Notes under the pieces: model-generated
The model's input: the letters and a program-made list of their open reading frames with translations, nothing else
The model's database searches: none
What the model was told of the DNA's origin: nothing
Assembly (NCBI GenBank): GCA_036874045.1
Contig: CM072341.1
Coordinates: forward strand, 6,832,501-6,896,500
Direction of reading: 5' to 3'
Length of the DNA: 64,000 nucleotides
Source of the DNA: Cymodocea nodosa
Taxonomy: Eukaryota > Streptophyta > Magnoliopsida > Alismatales > Cymodoceaceae
Shown here: positions 11,111 to 22,189 of the stretch, in pieces
Position numbering within the stretch: position 1 is the stretch's first letter
How the letters are laid out: every line of letters begins with the position of its first letter
Made by a program: the position numbers and the translations under genes

Positions 11111-12357
11111 CTAATTGGTTTTTCTAAAGTGCTAAATTTAATTCTTCATTTCGCTCTTCTTCAAAATAATAAATTAGATTACTATATAGATATTCTATAT
11201 GCTTCAGTAATCTATTTTAACATTGTTTTCTCCTCTTCAACCTGCAAATATACTTAGAATATATGTAAATTACATACAAAATATATCAGCATCACATAGG
11301 TGTTAATTATATTATTATTTGTTCTTTTTTTCATCACCTGTCATCCTGAATTTTCCAATAAGATTTCCAGAATAAATTTCAACAACATACGAATCAAAGC
11401 ACAATCCAATTCAATATGATTAAGATAAGTAGAATGAAGAATTGTATCTCAAATAAACAACTTCAAAAGTCTATTCTAGATTCATACTTCAGCAATTTCA
11501 GATAACAGAACATATACTCAATTCAGAAGATATCTGTATTTCACAAAACATTTGTATCTTTTCAAAACAGTATATGCATATTTATACTTTTAAAAGTTAA
11601 TTTGACAAGCTTGAATCATACAAGAGCTTTTTAATGTACCCATGTATCGTGCTTTCAGTCAACAATCCCAAATCTGAGTAGGATCTTAGGTTGCCAGATT
11701 TAAAGAGTCCTTTTCAAGTCAACAATCCTTACATACCTATCTACTCAAGTACAAAAGGCTCGTGATCAAACAAGTCAATAAACTCTTAAAAATTTTCTTT
11801 TTCTTTTTTTTAACATAGTATATGTACATATTTCATTAATACAGATGCAATAAAACACCAATCTCATATAGTCCTGCTTCTATTATTTACTGAAAATATG
11901 AATCTATATCAATAAGCTCATACTTTTTTCTGTAATTTAATAATGTCTATGCATAAATCATTGTACAAGTTTAATCAATCAAATTAAATGTATCATTGAT
12001 CATATGTATTTCCTTTAATCCAAAAATCAATATTTTAGCTCTTTTAGGATTTCAGATAATTTACTAAGTTTCAGTTAAACATTCTGATTTCTTTTTAAAA
12101 TCGTGAAACTGTTAAACTCATAAATTTCAGCAAAAACATAAGATACTATATCTAGATTTGTATGAGTAGTAAAATTTGTAGCATCTTATATAAGAATCTA
12201 AATATAACTTTCAAGCAATTACAGTTCTTAAAAAAAATTACAGTCTCAATTATCGGATAGTTACAGCAAATTCATAAAAATTTTCAATTTCCACAAAACT
12301 TTGCAGTACCATTCTAATTCCTTTAATTAACAAACTTATATGGTTGTTACTTTAATT
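11111..12357. other. AT-rich 3' region of gypsy-like unit, no gene
   Basis: No ORF over 60 codons and no recognisable protein on either strand. It separates two copies of the typical gypsy 3' signature (11061-11110 and 12358-12406). Confidence 0.5.
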
Positions 12358-12406
12358 ACCTCCCCCCCACACCTATTTTTTTTGCATTGTCCTCAATGTA
12401 AAAGAT
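12358..12406 (-). promoter_or_regulatory. gypsy 3' signature with G-run
   Basis: The minus strand reads ACATTGAGGACAATGCAAA, then AATAGGTGTGGGGGGGAGG. The words TTGAGGACAATG and GTGTGGGGGG are a well-known mark of the region downstream of coding sequence in Athila/Tat elements. It lies about 400 bases 3' of the F-box gene, on the same strand. Confidence 0.7.
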
Positions 12407-12816
12407 TTGACAATAAATATAGTAATTGTATCAGGCATGAATATTGTTTCGTTGACTTAGCATCTAACTCAATGAACTTAATTCGTTGAGTTAATGAATA
12501 ACTCCATGAATTGAGGATAAGTAATTAATTACATACCTTGTTTCGTTTGTATCTCCTTCTGTATATTTCGATTTTTGATTCTAAAAAACTTTTCATTCAC
12601 AGATAAAAATAGAATATATAACAAAATAACATTTAACAAATATTGATAAATCAATGTCTTGTGTGGAACCCAAGCTCCTATGCCTTTGGTGGCTCACAAG
12701 CAAGCTAGTTGGTTTCCTAGAATAGATACCAACAAACTGGATTGATATTTTTGTTTGTATTTTTTTCTAAAAATAAATATAGACTACACACAACATTAAA
12801 AACGCAGAATCATATT
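12407..12816 (-). other. spacer 3' of the F-box gene, with dyad motifs
   Basis: At about 12450-12520 it holds AACTCAATGAACTTAATTCG, then TTGAGTTA and TAACTCCATGAATTGAGG, the same dyad family as in LTRs A and C. No coding sequence was seen. The stretch 12655-12750 is less AT-rich and may be an old exon or repeat, but it is not recognisable. Confidence 0.5.
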
Positions 12817-13956
12817 TTAAGAACATGACTGAAAAGTTGTAACAAATGGAATAAACGTGTCAATCCAAGCAAACTTTTTTGGCATAATCCTTTTTGCTAT
12901 CAATTCTGTTTCAATGCAGTCTATTTTCCTTTTTAATTTGTAAACTTGCAGTATGCTATCAATATTAAATATAAGTGTATTTCCCTTAATGAAATGAAAT
13001 GTAGAAAGAGATTCTTGTCTGTTCCAAGATAGTGTGGATGTTTCTATTTCTACATCTATTTCAATATATTCCTCTTCCCACTTCCATTCATTTAGGTCTT
13101 TTATAATCCATATTTGAAATTTCTTCAATTCATCCCACCATCTTATCAAACATAGAGTAAGATCATCATATTCATTATACCATATTCCTAATTGAATTTT
13201 ATCATATTCTGTAGATGGTGGTTTAGCTATATCACTTGGTATAGGCAAAATTTCTATATAGTCATTATCATAACTATCTATGCTTACTATGTATAAATCA
13301 GATCTAAATGCAACTGATATATCTATGACTAGATATATATATCCATCAAGTATGACATGTATGCTGTTAATTAAGGATTTTTGTCCTAGATATATCATAG
13401 TGTTTTCTGTCCAAGATCTATTCAGAAAATTATACACACTTAAGCATAAATCTTCTTCCCAATTTCCAGTAGGTCTCCAATAATATAATTTTTCAAGAAT
13501 GGTAGAATTTTTATCAGAAAATATTAAAGTTGACCCACAATTTTCAGTTGGTACTTCATATCTATTAGACCTTCCTATATTCCATTCTTCTCTGGTGAGA
13601 GGATTTCTAATCAAAATATCAGGTAATAGAATTGCATACCTTGGTTTGGTTCTGTATATAATTAATCCTTCATTCATCCCCATAATATGATCTATTCCTT
13701 CTAATGCATTGGGTGGAATTCTAGTAGTTTCATCCATATTCAGATATTCATAGCTAATTGAACTACAATTAAATGACTTCCATAAAAATCCATCTCTAAT
13801 CTTAGTCATTTTTATAGTTTGTAGTCCATGAAAATATTTTTCTCTAACACAGTCTTTAATATCCTTTGATACACAACATAATCTGCACAGATATTTAGCT
13901 GACAAGTTACTCAGTACTTTCCTTTGTGCGTCCAGTGGTAATTTTAAGAATTCCAT
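12817..13956 (-). CDS. F-box protein (F-box-associated type)
   Basis: An uninterrupted 379-codon ORF starts at the ATG at 13956. Residues 3-45 form an F-box: LPLDAQRKVLSNL, then LCRLCCVSKDIKDCV. Proteins of this class are substrate-recognition subunits of SCF ubiquitin ligases and bind SKP1 through the F-box. Residues from about 90 to 330 have the layout of the plant F-box-associated domain: a line of type IRNPLTREEW, then regularly spaced beta-strand-like segments (YYWRPTGNWEEDLCLSVYNF, LCLIRWWDELKKFQIWIIKD). The length is normal for the class and there is no intron. It lies on the same strand as the gypsy-like gag (14180-15527) and upstream of the gypsy 3' signature, where protease and pol should be, with dyad-motif spacers on both sides. 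Its neighbours are riddled with stops while it is open, so it may be selected or recently acquired. The substrate is unknown. Confidence 0.85.
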   Translation of the reverse strand: MEFLKLPLDAQRKVLSNLSAKYLCRLCCVSKDIKDCVREKYFHGLQTIKMTKIRDGFLWKSFNCSSISYEYLNMDETTRIPPNALEGIDHIMGMNEGLIIYRTKPRYAILLPDILIRNPLTREEWNIGRSNRYEVPTENCGSTLIFSDKNSTILEKLYYWRPTGNWEEDLCLSVYNFLNRSWTENTMIYLGQKSLINSIHVILDGYIYLVIDISVAFRSDLYIVSIDSYDNDYIEILPIPSDIAKPPSTEYDKIQLGIWYNEYDDLTLCLIRWWDELKKFQIWIIKDLNEWKWEEEYIEIDVEIETSTLSWNRQESLSTFHFIKGNTLIFNIDSILQVYKLKRKIDCIETELIAKRIMPKKFAWIDTFIPFVTTFQSCS

Positions 13957-14179
13957 CTATTGTGATTCTGTATAACATAAACAAAAGTTTAGCAGAGACA
14001 AAAATTAACATAACTACTTCACACCCTCGTGGAGTTAGGACATAACTCAATGGATTAAGCTCATTGAGTTAAGTAATAACTCTACAATACTATTAACTAT
14101 AAGTAAACTTACATTTTTTTTTTATATTTTATATTTTTCTACTTACTATATTATACATAGTTACTTAAGTTATACTACT
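13957..14179 (-). other. spacer between gag and F-box gene, with dyad motifs
   Basis: At about 14030-14095 it reads GTGGAGTTAGGACATAACTC, then AATGGATTAAGCTCATTGAG and TTAAGTAATAACTC. This is the same dyad family as in LTR C. It is the only 5' flank of the F-box gene inside the element, so it could act as its promoter region (inference). Confidence 0.5.
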
Positions 14180-15527
14180 TCATTCAGCTACCCTCCTAGA
14201 GGAGGTATCAATTTCATTAATAGTTCTGTTAATAGGATTAGGTACTGCTTGCATTGGCAATCCTCCAGTAGGTCTAACTTCTATTGATTCTTTCTGTCTA
14301 GGGGGTATATTTCTATTTATATTTTGATTTTGAATTGCAGCATTTCCAAATACAAAATCTAGACGATTGTTTAATTGCTGAATTATCTTTTCTAATTTCT
14401 CTATTCTAGATCTTTGTTCAATTAATGCTTCATAACTTATATTCTTGTCATTAATATTTTCTCCTCCATGGAAATTGTTGTTTCTCCAAGATAAATTTGG
14501 GTGATTTCTCCAATTAGGGTTATATGAATTTCCAAAGTTATCTTTCTGGTTTCTAGCATAAATAATATCTAGATCGTTAATGTTTGCATTCTTTTCTGCT
14601 AGCTTTTGGTTTAATGATAACTCTTCTATTTTCTTTGTTAATTCAGTTAATTTCACTTCAAGCATAGTACTTGAATCTATTTCATGCATTCCTCTTGGCA
14701 ATATTCTTTTATCTACAATAGCTTTAGTTGAGTTCTCCCACTATGCAGTTCTTTTTGCAAAATTTTCTAAGTATGCCCATGCTTATTCACTACACAATTT
14801 TAAAAATCCATTTTGACAAGTAGATTCTAATAAAGATTTTGTTGAAACATCTATGCCTTCATAAATTATACCTATTAATTGTGCTTTACTCATTGCATGA
14901 TGCGGACATTGAGTTAGTAAATCTTTAAATCTTTCAAAATATTTCTAGAATGATTCTCCCTATTTTTGGCTACACATTAATATTTCCTTTTTCTTTTTAA
15001 TCGTTTGATGTGTTGGATAATATTTTTCCAGAAAAACAAAGCAAAATTCAGTCTATGTAGAAATTGAATCAGGCGACAGAGTATATAACCATCTCTTAGT
15101 TGTCTTTTAAAGCAAAAGGGACATATCTAAGTTTAATAGCATCTATACTCGTATTCGGCATTTTCATCATTTGACAAACTTCGTTAAATTCTCTAAGGAA
15201 ATAATATAATGTGGCATCCTCTAATCTATGAAAATGTGGCAATTGACTAATATAATTAGATTTTAGTTCAAACCTATCTCCCTCAAAGTTTGGCAATTGA
15301 ATACATGAAGGTTCATCAACTAATTCAAGATATAGAATTTCCCCTAATGGTTTTTCTACTAGAGCAACCATATCTTCGTTCTCTTTTAAAGAAAGGTTTG
15401 CTACACCCCTAAGGATTTCGTTAAAGTCTAATTCAGAAAATGTTTCAATACGCTTCTGTGTTGAATACTCCTAGGTAGGTGTTCTTACTAATCGTTTAGT
15501 GCTAGGAGAACGAGTCCATGTGCTCAT
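14180..15527 (-). pseudogene. Ty3/gypsy (Athila/Tat-type) gag
   Basis: One minus-strand frame starts at ATG 15527 and is broken by about 10 stops. It reads EKPLGEILYLELVDEPSC, then FHRLEDATLYYFLREFNEVC and SIDAIKLRYVPFALKD (the capsid core), FERFKDLLTQCPHH, a coiled coil (LTELTKKIEELSLNQKLAE) and NPNWRNHPNLSW near the C-terminus. The zinc knuckle normally placed before that last motif is absent. The frame ends at 14180, and instead of protease-RT the next gene is the F-box ORF. Confidence 0.8.
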
Positions 15528-16439
15528 AAACTCTTAACATATAGTAAAATAGCAGAAGATTAATTACATACCAGTCCGAAGCTTTCTATTCAGTAAATAA
15601 TTGTTGATGGATGAAGTTGAATCAACTGCTTCTCCTTCTAGTTCCCCAACGAATTTTCTTTTCTCTCACAAGTGCTGGTAACTAGTAAATAACATTATGT
15701 TCTATATTTATAACACACATCCATAAAGCAAATAAATCTCATTGCAAGAATGTATCTAGTGACGTGCAGTGTAGTTCCTATTTTTCTAGGTACGTGTGCC
15801 ACTTCTAATTTCAAATTTCAATAACCGCTAAACCCACGAAGTTTCGTTCGTGGCTAAAAGAATAACCGTTTAGCTTAATCCACGAACTAACCTCGTTGAG
15901 TTACAGATAACTCAATGGAATGACCTTATATTATATTACTGACCTCATGGAGTTAAGGTTAACTCAATAGACTTACTTTGTTGAGTTAACACTTAGCTCT
16001 CTTTAAGTTTACTCCTCGTAAATACTTTTCTACTCTCTTGCATTTTTCCAACTTAAATAAAGTTAAATACATGCCATTAATGCAGCATTCTAATTAAAGC
16101 TCATTTAAATCTGAACATTATATAAATTTTTAACTTGTAGTTCATTTCATGTTATGTAGAATTTATATTTTACTTTACAGCATGCAGATATTTTCAAGCA
16201 TTAATCAATTATCTTTCATTTAATCTTGTCATTCAGTAAATTGTAAATCTTTTAAACAATCTTGCATAATGTTCCACAATTTACAGAATATTCAATATAG
16301 TTCATCCATCTCATCATTCTCAAACACGAACGAAAAATATATCTGAAAAATATATATTCATTAATATGAAAAATTTACATTACAACTTAATCAGATATTT
16401 TTCATACACATATATACAAGTAGACGAAGAATACAATTT
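15528..16439. other. non-coding spacer 5' of gag, with dyad motifs
   Basis: AT-rich with no convincing protein. At 15880-16000 there is a cluster of CCTCGTTGAGTTACAGATAA, CTCATGGAGTTAAGGTTAAC and TTTGTTGAGTTAAC words, again the dyad family of LTRs A and C, here inside an element rather than in an LTR. Confidence 0.5.
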
Positions 16440-18700
16440 AATCTCTTCTCCTAGGTTCATCTACTTCCTTCTAGAGTTTTTCTACTTGTTGCTCTAATTG
16501 GTTAATCCTTTCTACAACTCCTGTAATTCCTCTAGAAGGTTCAGCAATCTCTGCAGCTACATAATTTCTGTACTCTTTCATTGAAATGGTTCTTGATCTG
16601 ATCCTTTTGGATGCCTATTTAGTGAAATCGATACAATCCACCATCAGAAGTGGAATCAGATCTCCATAAAACAATTTCTTCTTCACTGTTCTCAACTTGG
16701 AGATAAAAACTGCAGACCAATTTATTTGAATTTTATTTACAACTACATATGTGGCCCACTTTACAAATTGACTCAGTTCTATATCATGGCCTTGTCATTG
16801 GTAAACATTCTTAATTAGAATGTTTGCTATCATGTGTGCTGTACCATTTAACTGTTTTAGTCTATTTAATAATGACACACTAGGATTGATAACTAAATAA
16901 TCCATGATTTCCTCTTCTGTCCACTCAACAGTAGTTGTACTTTCCAAAATTTCTTTCCCTTCATTTTTCAATCCTAAAATGTTGTGGAGAAGCTCTGGTG
17001 TTATTTGTACATCAACTTCCTCCACATTGGAAATTAATCCTCCTTCATCTTCCCTTAAGTTTGCATAAAAGCAGGGCACTAGATTCTCATATACTACATG
17101 CCCTCTTTCTTGAGAAATAAACTTCAATAGACCTTGGAATTCAAATAATTCTTTGATTTCTTGCATTCCGTCCTAATTTACTAGTCTACTGTAAATGATA
17201 ATATAACCCCTAATTTCTTGGTATTTGTCATAAGCTTCCTAACTCCGAAAATGTACTTTATTTAAAACTGTCGCTTTTGAAGGATCAGGAATATGCATTT
17301 GTTGCTCTTGAGGGGTTTGTTCTTGAACTTCCTCTTCTAAATGCTGAACTTGTACTCGCTGAAAATGCTCCACAGATTTTGGCATTTTTGATTTTGCTTT
17401 TGTTTGTGGTGGTGAGCCGGTAGAACTCTCCACTCTGTCTTGAATTCTTTCCATAAATTGCTGAAGATTTTCTTGCTCTTTAGTGGAATCTGTTGAGTCC
17501 TCTCTTTCTATATATACTTGTTCAACTTCTTGTTCATTTTTTTTTTCTTCTTCTTCCTCCTGACTATCAATCTGCATTGTCATTGTTCTTTCTGATTCTG
17601 TGGCAGATTGGGATGGAGTTTCGAGCAAATCAATTTCTACCCTAATTTCTGTTTCTTCTATTTGTATAGGCTGCAAACTAGTTTCAACCTGTTTTTCTTC
17701 TTCTCTTTGCTCTTTTTGTTGCTGCTCCTGCTCCTCTTTAGAATCGGATAGCAGGTTTACAAAATTTGGCTCTACAGGCCCTACTAACATTGGTCTTTTA
17801 GATTTAATCTCCTCTTGATATTCAGACACTATCTTCTTTCCTTTCCTTTTTCTAATTAATTGTGTTTGGTCTTCTTCTTCCTCGTCTGAAATTAAATCCA
17901 CAAAAATAGGCTCTGCACGCCTTTGAGCCACAGGTACTAGCTCTTCTTGTTTAACTCTTTCAGTAATTACTAGTCTCGAAGGTCCAACTTCATCTCCTTT
18001 TTCAGTAGGTCTGGCAATAGCTTCTTGATGTTGTTCTACTTTGATTTTATATTGGGCTTTCAACTTTTTTGCAGTGCTCTTTTTGTAAAGTGCATCAAAC
18101 ACTAGGTGTGCTTTAGCCACTACCAAATCTTTTGATTCTCTTTGGTTTTTCCCAACTTGAACCAGTTCTTCAAATTCTCTTAATTTTTCTTCGTTTGAAG
18201 GCCCCATAACTACCACCCTTTCTAATGGTTTAGGAGGTGGATTTGAAGGTCCTAGTTGTTGTTCCTCAGGAATAGGTCTTTCAGCAGTCGGCTCCTCTTG
18301 TCTTTTAATTACCTCTTCTTCATTTTCTTTCCTTTCTTGCTCCTAGATCGCCCTTTGAGCTCGTCTACCTATTCATCTTTTAAACTAGAGTCGGGACTTA
18401 CGTTGGATTAATTTTAGGGCAACTTCGTTGTTTGGCCTGATTTTTCTCTCTTTGCTTATAACAATTTCCGTAGCAACCTTTATTCTTGTTTTCATTATTT
18501 AAGGTATTTGTATACCTAAATCTACTAAAACTCTTCTCTAGTTGAAAAGTTCAGATTCTACCTTTTGTAGTTCTTTTTCTCTTATCGTATTCCTGATTTT
18601 CTACCTCATGTGCCATTCCTCCGAGTCTTTAAGAAATTCTGAAGTCTACTACCTTTTCCTAGAACTCAGGTGTCATCTTCCTCATCGTGGAGTTATGCAA
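16440..18700 (-). pseudogene. retrotransposon accessory ORF (copy 2), upstream of gag
   Basis: From about 18700 the minus strand has broken frames, then an open 325-codon part (18216-17239) that is rich in Glu/Gln/Lys with repeated acidic lines (FVDLISDEEEEDQ, FVNLLSDSKEEQEQQQ). In the same frame follow HFRS, a stop, EAYDKY, another stop, then MQEIKELFEFQGLLKF, VPCFYANL and QITPELLHNILGLKNEG (17166-16795). The C-terminal part reads NKIQINWSAVF, LFYGDLI and a coiled-coil tail (INQLEQQVEKL). The same block order appears at 62356-64000. Here it lies 5' of a gypsy gag and 3' of a gypsy integrase, all on one strand. It could be an ORF1 as in Ogre-type elements, or a 3' ORF of the pol copy at 19349-21238. 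The acidic region suggests a soluble, probably nuclear protein; this is speculative. Confidence 0.65.
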
Positions 18701-18779
18701 CAGAACGGAGTCGCTCTGATCTTTATTGTTTTATGTTCTAAATGATTTTGTGGATAATGCCCCCAAAACCCCAAGTTTA

Positions 18780-19012
18780 ATATAAATAAGCCCTAAGTTT
18801 AGGCAGGTAATCGGGTCATTTCCCATACAAAACTCTCACTCTCTCATCCGTGGAATTACGATCAACTCCACGGACTAAGTCCATGGACTTAACTACAGTA
18901 CTCCATTGAGTTATAGTTAACTCAATGGGGTAAGTACATTAACTAATCCTAGACTCAACGAAGTAAGTTCGTTGAGTTAAGCATAACTCAATGGAGTTCT
19001 CGTAAAGTTATA
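18780..19012. repeat. cluster of CAACGAA/TTCGTTG dyads
   Basis: In about 230 bases there are at least five dyads: ATCAACTCCACGGACTAAGT, GTCCATGGACTTAAC, CATTGAGTTATAGTTAACTC, AACTCAACGAAGTAAGTTCG and GTTGAGTTAAGCATAACTC. They match the words in LTRs A and C but lie in a non-LTR spacer between a gypsy integrase and the accessory ORF. Confidence 0.7.
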
Positions 19013-19049
19013 TTTAATAAAAATACTTAAGATAATAATTTTTTTCTTC

Positions 19050-19290
19050 TGTCAAGACCAAAGAATTTCCGGTCTAACCGATTCTTAATTTTTTTTAACA
19101 CTTTAAAAGTTTTCAGTCAAACTATTACATTCCTTAGTTGAATTGAAATTACATTTTTTTTTATTGGTTGAACCAATACTATACTTCGGTAAAACTGATG
19201 TTTTTACTAAATAATATATAGAAAATTTTATGTTTTTATGTTCCGGTTGGACCGATGGATCCTATTAGTTGAACCACAACGAATTTTTTT
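19050..19290. repeat. cluster of YGGTTNNACCR dyads
   Basis: Six related words occur in 240 bases: CCGGTCTAACCGA, CAGTCAAACTA, TGGTTGAACCAA, CGGTAAAACTGA, CCGGTTGGACCGA and TAGTTGAACCAC. Each is a near-palindrome around two central bases. The word differs from the two dyad families in the other LTRs. Confidence 0.65.
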
Positions 19291-19348
19291 TTTGTTTTTT
19301 AAGTTATATACTTAGAACTTTCTTACTAAGTAAAGCTTGAGTAGTCCT

Positions 19349-21238
19349 CTACTCTTCTTCTACAATTCCAAAAGAACTTTTTGGTATCTTTAAAATAGGT
19401 CTAAGTCTTTGTCCATTTACTTTAAATATATTTTGATTTTTAGGATTTTCAATCTCAATAACTCTAAAGGGATAAATATTTCGAACTATGTAAGGTCCTG
19501 CCCATCTAGATCTTAATTTTCCTAGATGGTTATAGACTCTAGTCATATAAAGATATACTTCTTGTCCTATTTTAAAGGTTTTTGGAATAATTTTCTTATC
19601 ATGCTAGAACTTCATTTTCTCTTTTTCTCTTATAGTTTTTGAATAAGCTTCATTCCTAAATTCTTCTAATTCAATCAATTGTAATTTCTTATTTTCAGCA
19701 ACTTGATTTAAATTAGTGTTTAGAGTTTTTAATGCCCAATAAGCTTTATGTTCGATTTCAGCTGGTAAATGACAACTTTTTCCATATACTAGCCTAAAAG
19801 GTGACATACCTAAGCTTGTCTTATAAGCAGTTCTATAAGCCCAAAGTGCCTCTATCAATCTATTAGCCCAATCTGTTCTAGTAGGATTTATTACTTTTTC
19901 TAAGATTAACTTAATTTGTTTGTTGGCACTTTCTACTTGTCCACTTGTTTGCGAATGATATGATGTTGCAATTTTGTGGTTCACTCCATATTTCTTCATT
20001 AAGGCTTCAAAAACTTCTATTACAAAAATGAGTTCCTCTATCACTGATAATAGCTTTAGGTATTCCAAATCTGGCAATTATATTAGTTCTTATAAAATGT
20101 ATTACCACTTTGTTGTCATTAGTTTTTGTAGAAATAGCTTCTATCCATTTAGATACATAATCCACCCCCAACAATATATAATTAAATTGATTAGACATAG
20201 GAAATGGACCCATAAAATCTATTCCTCATTCATCAAAGATTTCAACCTCAACAATAGGACTAAGAGGCATCATATTCCTCTTTGATATTCTTCCTATTTG
20301 TTGACATCTTAAACAACTTAAGCAATATTTATGAGCATCTTTGAATAGTGTTGGTCAATAAAATCTACATTACAGAATTTTTGCAGTAGTTTTCCCCGAA
20401 CCAAAATGCCCTCCACACGCTTGGTCATGACAGAAAGACAATATGCTCTGATATTCAGTTTCTGGAACACACCTCCTTAAAACCAGATCAGGACATTTCT
20501 TAAATAAGTATGGGTCTTCCCAATAGTAATATTTTATTCTTGAGAAAAACAATTTCTTATCCTGTCTATTCCAATCCTTAGGTATTAAACCAGTAACTAA
20601 GTAATTAACTATGTCTACATACTAAGGCATTGTGTTGATGGTCATTAACTGTTCATTAGGAAAATTATCCTTAATTTCAATATTTGATTTTTCTATTTGT
20701 AATCTTAATAAATGATCTGCTACTACATTCTCACAACCTTTTTTATCTTTAATTTCTAGATCAAATTCTTATAATAATAATATCCATCGGATCAATCTAG
20801 GTTTAGTCTCTTTCTTTGCAATTAAATGTTTTAAAGCTGAATGATCCGTGCATACTTTAGCTCTAATCAGATATGATCTAAACTTCTCTAAGGCAAACAC
20901 AACAGCTAATAGTTCTTTTTCAGTAGTTGTGTAATTAACTTAAGCATCATTTAAGGTTTTGCTTGCATAATGAATCACTCTAGGAGAATTTTCTATCTTC
21001 TATCCCAACACTGCTCCTACAGCAAAATCAGATGCATCGCACATTAATTCAAATGGATGGCTCCAATCAGGTGCTTGAATTATAGGAGTTGAAATTAAGC
21101 TAGTTTTAAGCTTGAAAAATGCTTCTTTGCAATTTTTATTAAAGTTGAATGGGACATCTTTTAATACATTAGTTAAAGGTCTAGCTATTTTGCTAAAATC
21201 TTTAATAAATCTTCTATAAAATCCAGCATGTCTTAGAA
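19349..21238 (-). pseudogene. gypsy pol copy 1: RNase H, integrase (5' truncated)
   Basis: The minus strand starts inside the RT connection (LRHAGFYRRFIKDFSKI), then the RNase H block ([37 protein letters not shown]), an HHCC zinc finger (HDQACGGHFGSGKTTAKIL, CLSCLRC) and the integrase core. All three catalytic residues are readable: [18 protein letters not shown] and [12 protein letters not shown]. The C-terminal part ends FKVNGQRLRPILK at about 19380. Several stops and one or more frameshifts (near 20007-20077) inactivate it. Protease and the RT palm are missing; the copy begins at the fusion junction near 21238. Confidence 0.85.
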
Positions 21239-21268
21239 ATGTCTTCTATCTAAAATGTCTTATCAGAT
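21236..21268. other. fusion junction between two gypsy pol copies
   Basis: To the right is the end of the integrase ORF of copy 2, to the left the middle of the RT/RNase H of copy 1, both on the minus strand. The junction text contains the word AATGTCTT or ATGTCTTA three times within about 35 bases, as expected for a microhomology join. The 3' part and LTR of copy 2 and the 5' half of copy 1 are both missing. Confidence 0.7.
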
Positions 21269-22147
21269 AAAAATAATTTCAACAAATGACCGTTAACCTT
21301 AAAAATGTCCCCCCTTTTCATATTTTCTATATCTATTGCACCATGGGGATAAACTTTCCTAACTAAATAAGGTCTGGTCCATCGGGATCTAAACTTCCTA
21401 GGAAAAATGTGCAATTTCAAATTATATAATAGAACCTTTTGGCCTATCACAAAATTCTCTCCTCAAGATATGCTTATCATGAAATATTTTAGCCTTTTCT
21501 TTTACAATTCTAGAATTCTCATATGCCTCATGACAGATTTCTTCCAATTCAGATAATTCTAGTCTCCTCTTCTTCTTTGCTGCCTCTAAATCCAAATTAA
21601 ATCTTTTTATTACCCACATAGCTCTATGTTCTAATTCTACGGGCAAATGGCAGGCTTTACCATATACAGTCCTAAAAGGAGACATACCTAGGATAGACTT
21701 ATGGGCAATTCTGTAAGCCCACAAAGCGTCATCTAATCTATCTACCTAGTCTTTCCTAGATGGTCCAACAGTCTTTTCTAAAATACTTTTGATTTTTCTA
21801 TTAGCATTCTCAACTTGTCCATTCGTTTGTGGATGATAAGGAGTAGCCATTTTATGTGTAACCCCATATTTTCTCATTAATACCTCAAAGCTCTTGTTAC
21901 AAAAATGGGTTCCTCTATCACTCACTATAGCCCTAGGAATACCAAATCGAGCAAAGATGTTGGACTTAAGAAAGGATATCACTACTTTTGAATCACATGT
22001 GCGGGTAAGAATAGCTTCAATCCACTTGGAGACATCTATGGCTAAAAGGATATATAGATAACCCCTAGAATTTGGAAATGGTCCCATAAAATCTATCCCC
22101 CACACATCAAACAACTCAACTTCTATAATAGGTGAAAGCGGCATCAT
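21250..22147 (-). pseudogene. gypsy pol copy 2: integrase core and C-terminal part
   Basis: Core with catalytic residues in [25 protein letters not shown] and NGQVENANRKIK, then the GKACHLPVELEHRAMW block and a C-terminal region ending [10 protein letters not shown] stop near 21741 (S-R-K-D stop) and a frameshift near 21460 break it. This copy and copy 1 are clearly related but differ at many residues, so they are separate insertions, not a recent tandem duplication. Confidence 0.85.
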
Positions 22148-22189
22148 ACTTTTTCTAGTAAGTCTACCCGCTTTCTGGCATTCACCACA

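Noticed and set aside
12817..13956. Ordinary host F-box gene merely surrounded by insertions
   Set aside because: Not excluded, but less likely: gag, dyad-word spacers and the gypsy 3' signature are on the same strand in element order with no LTR terminus or target duplication between them and the gene.
17600..17818. Ser/Cys-rich plus-strand ORF
   Set aside because: Antisense shadow of the acidic Glu/Gln/Lys region of accessory ORF copy 2.
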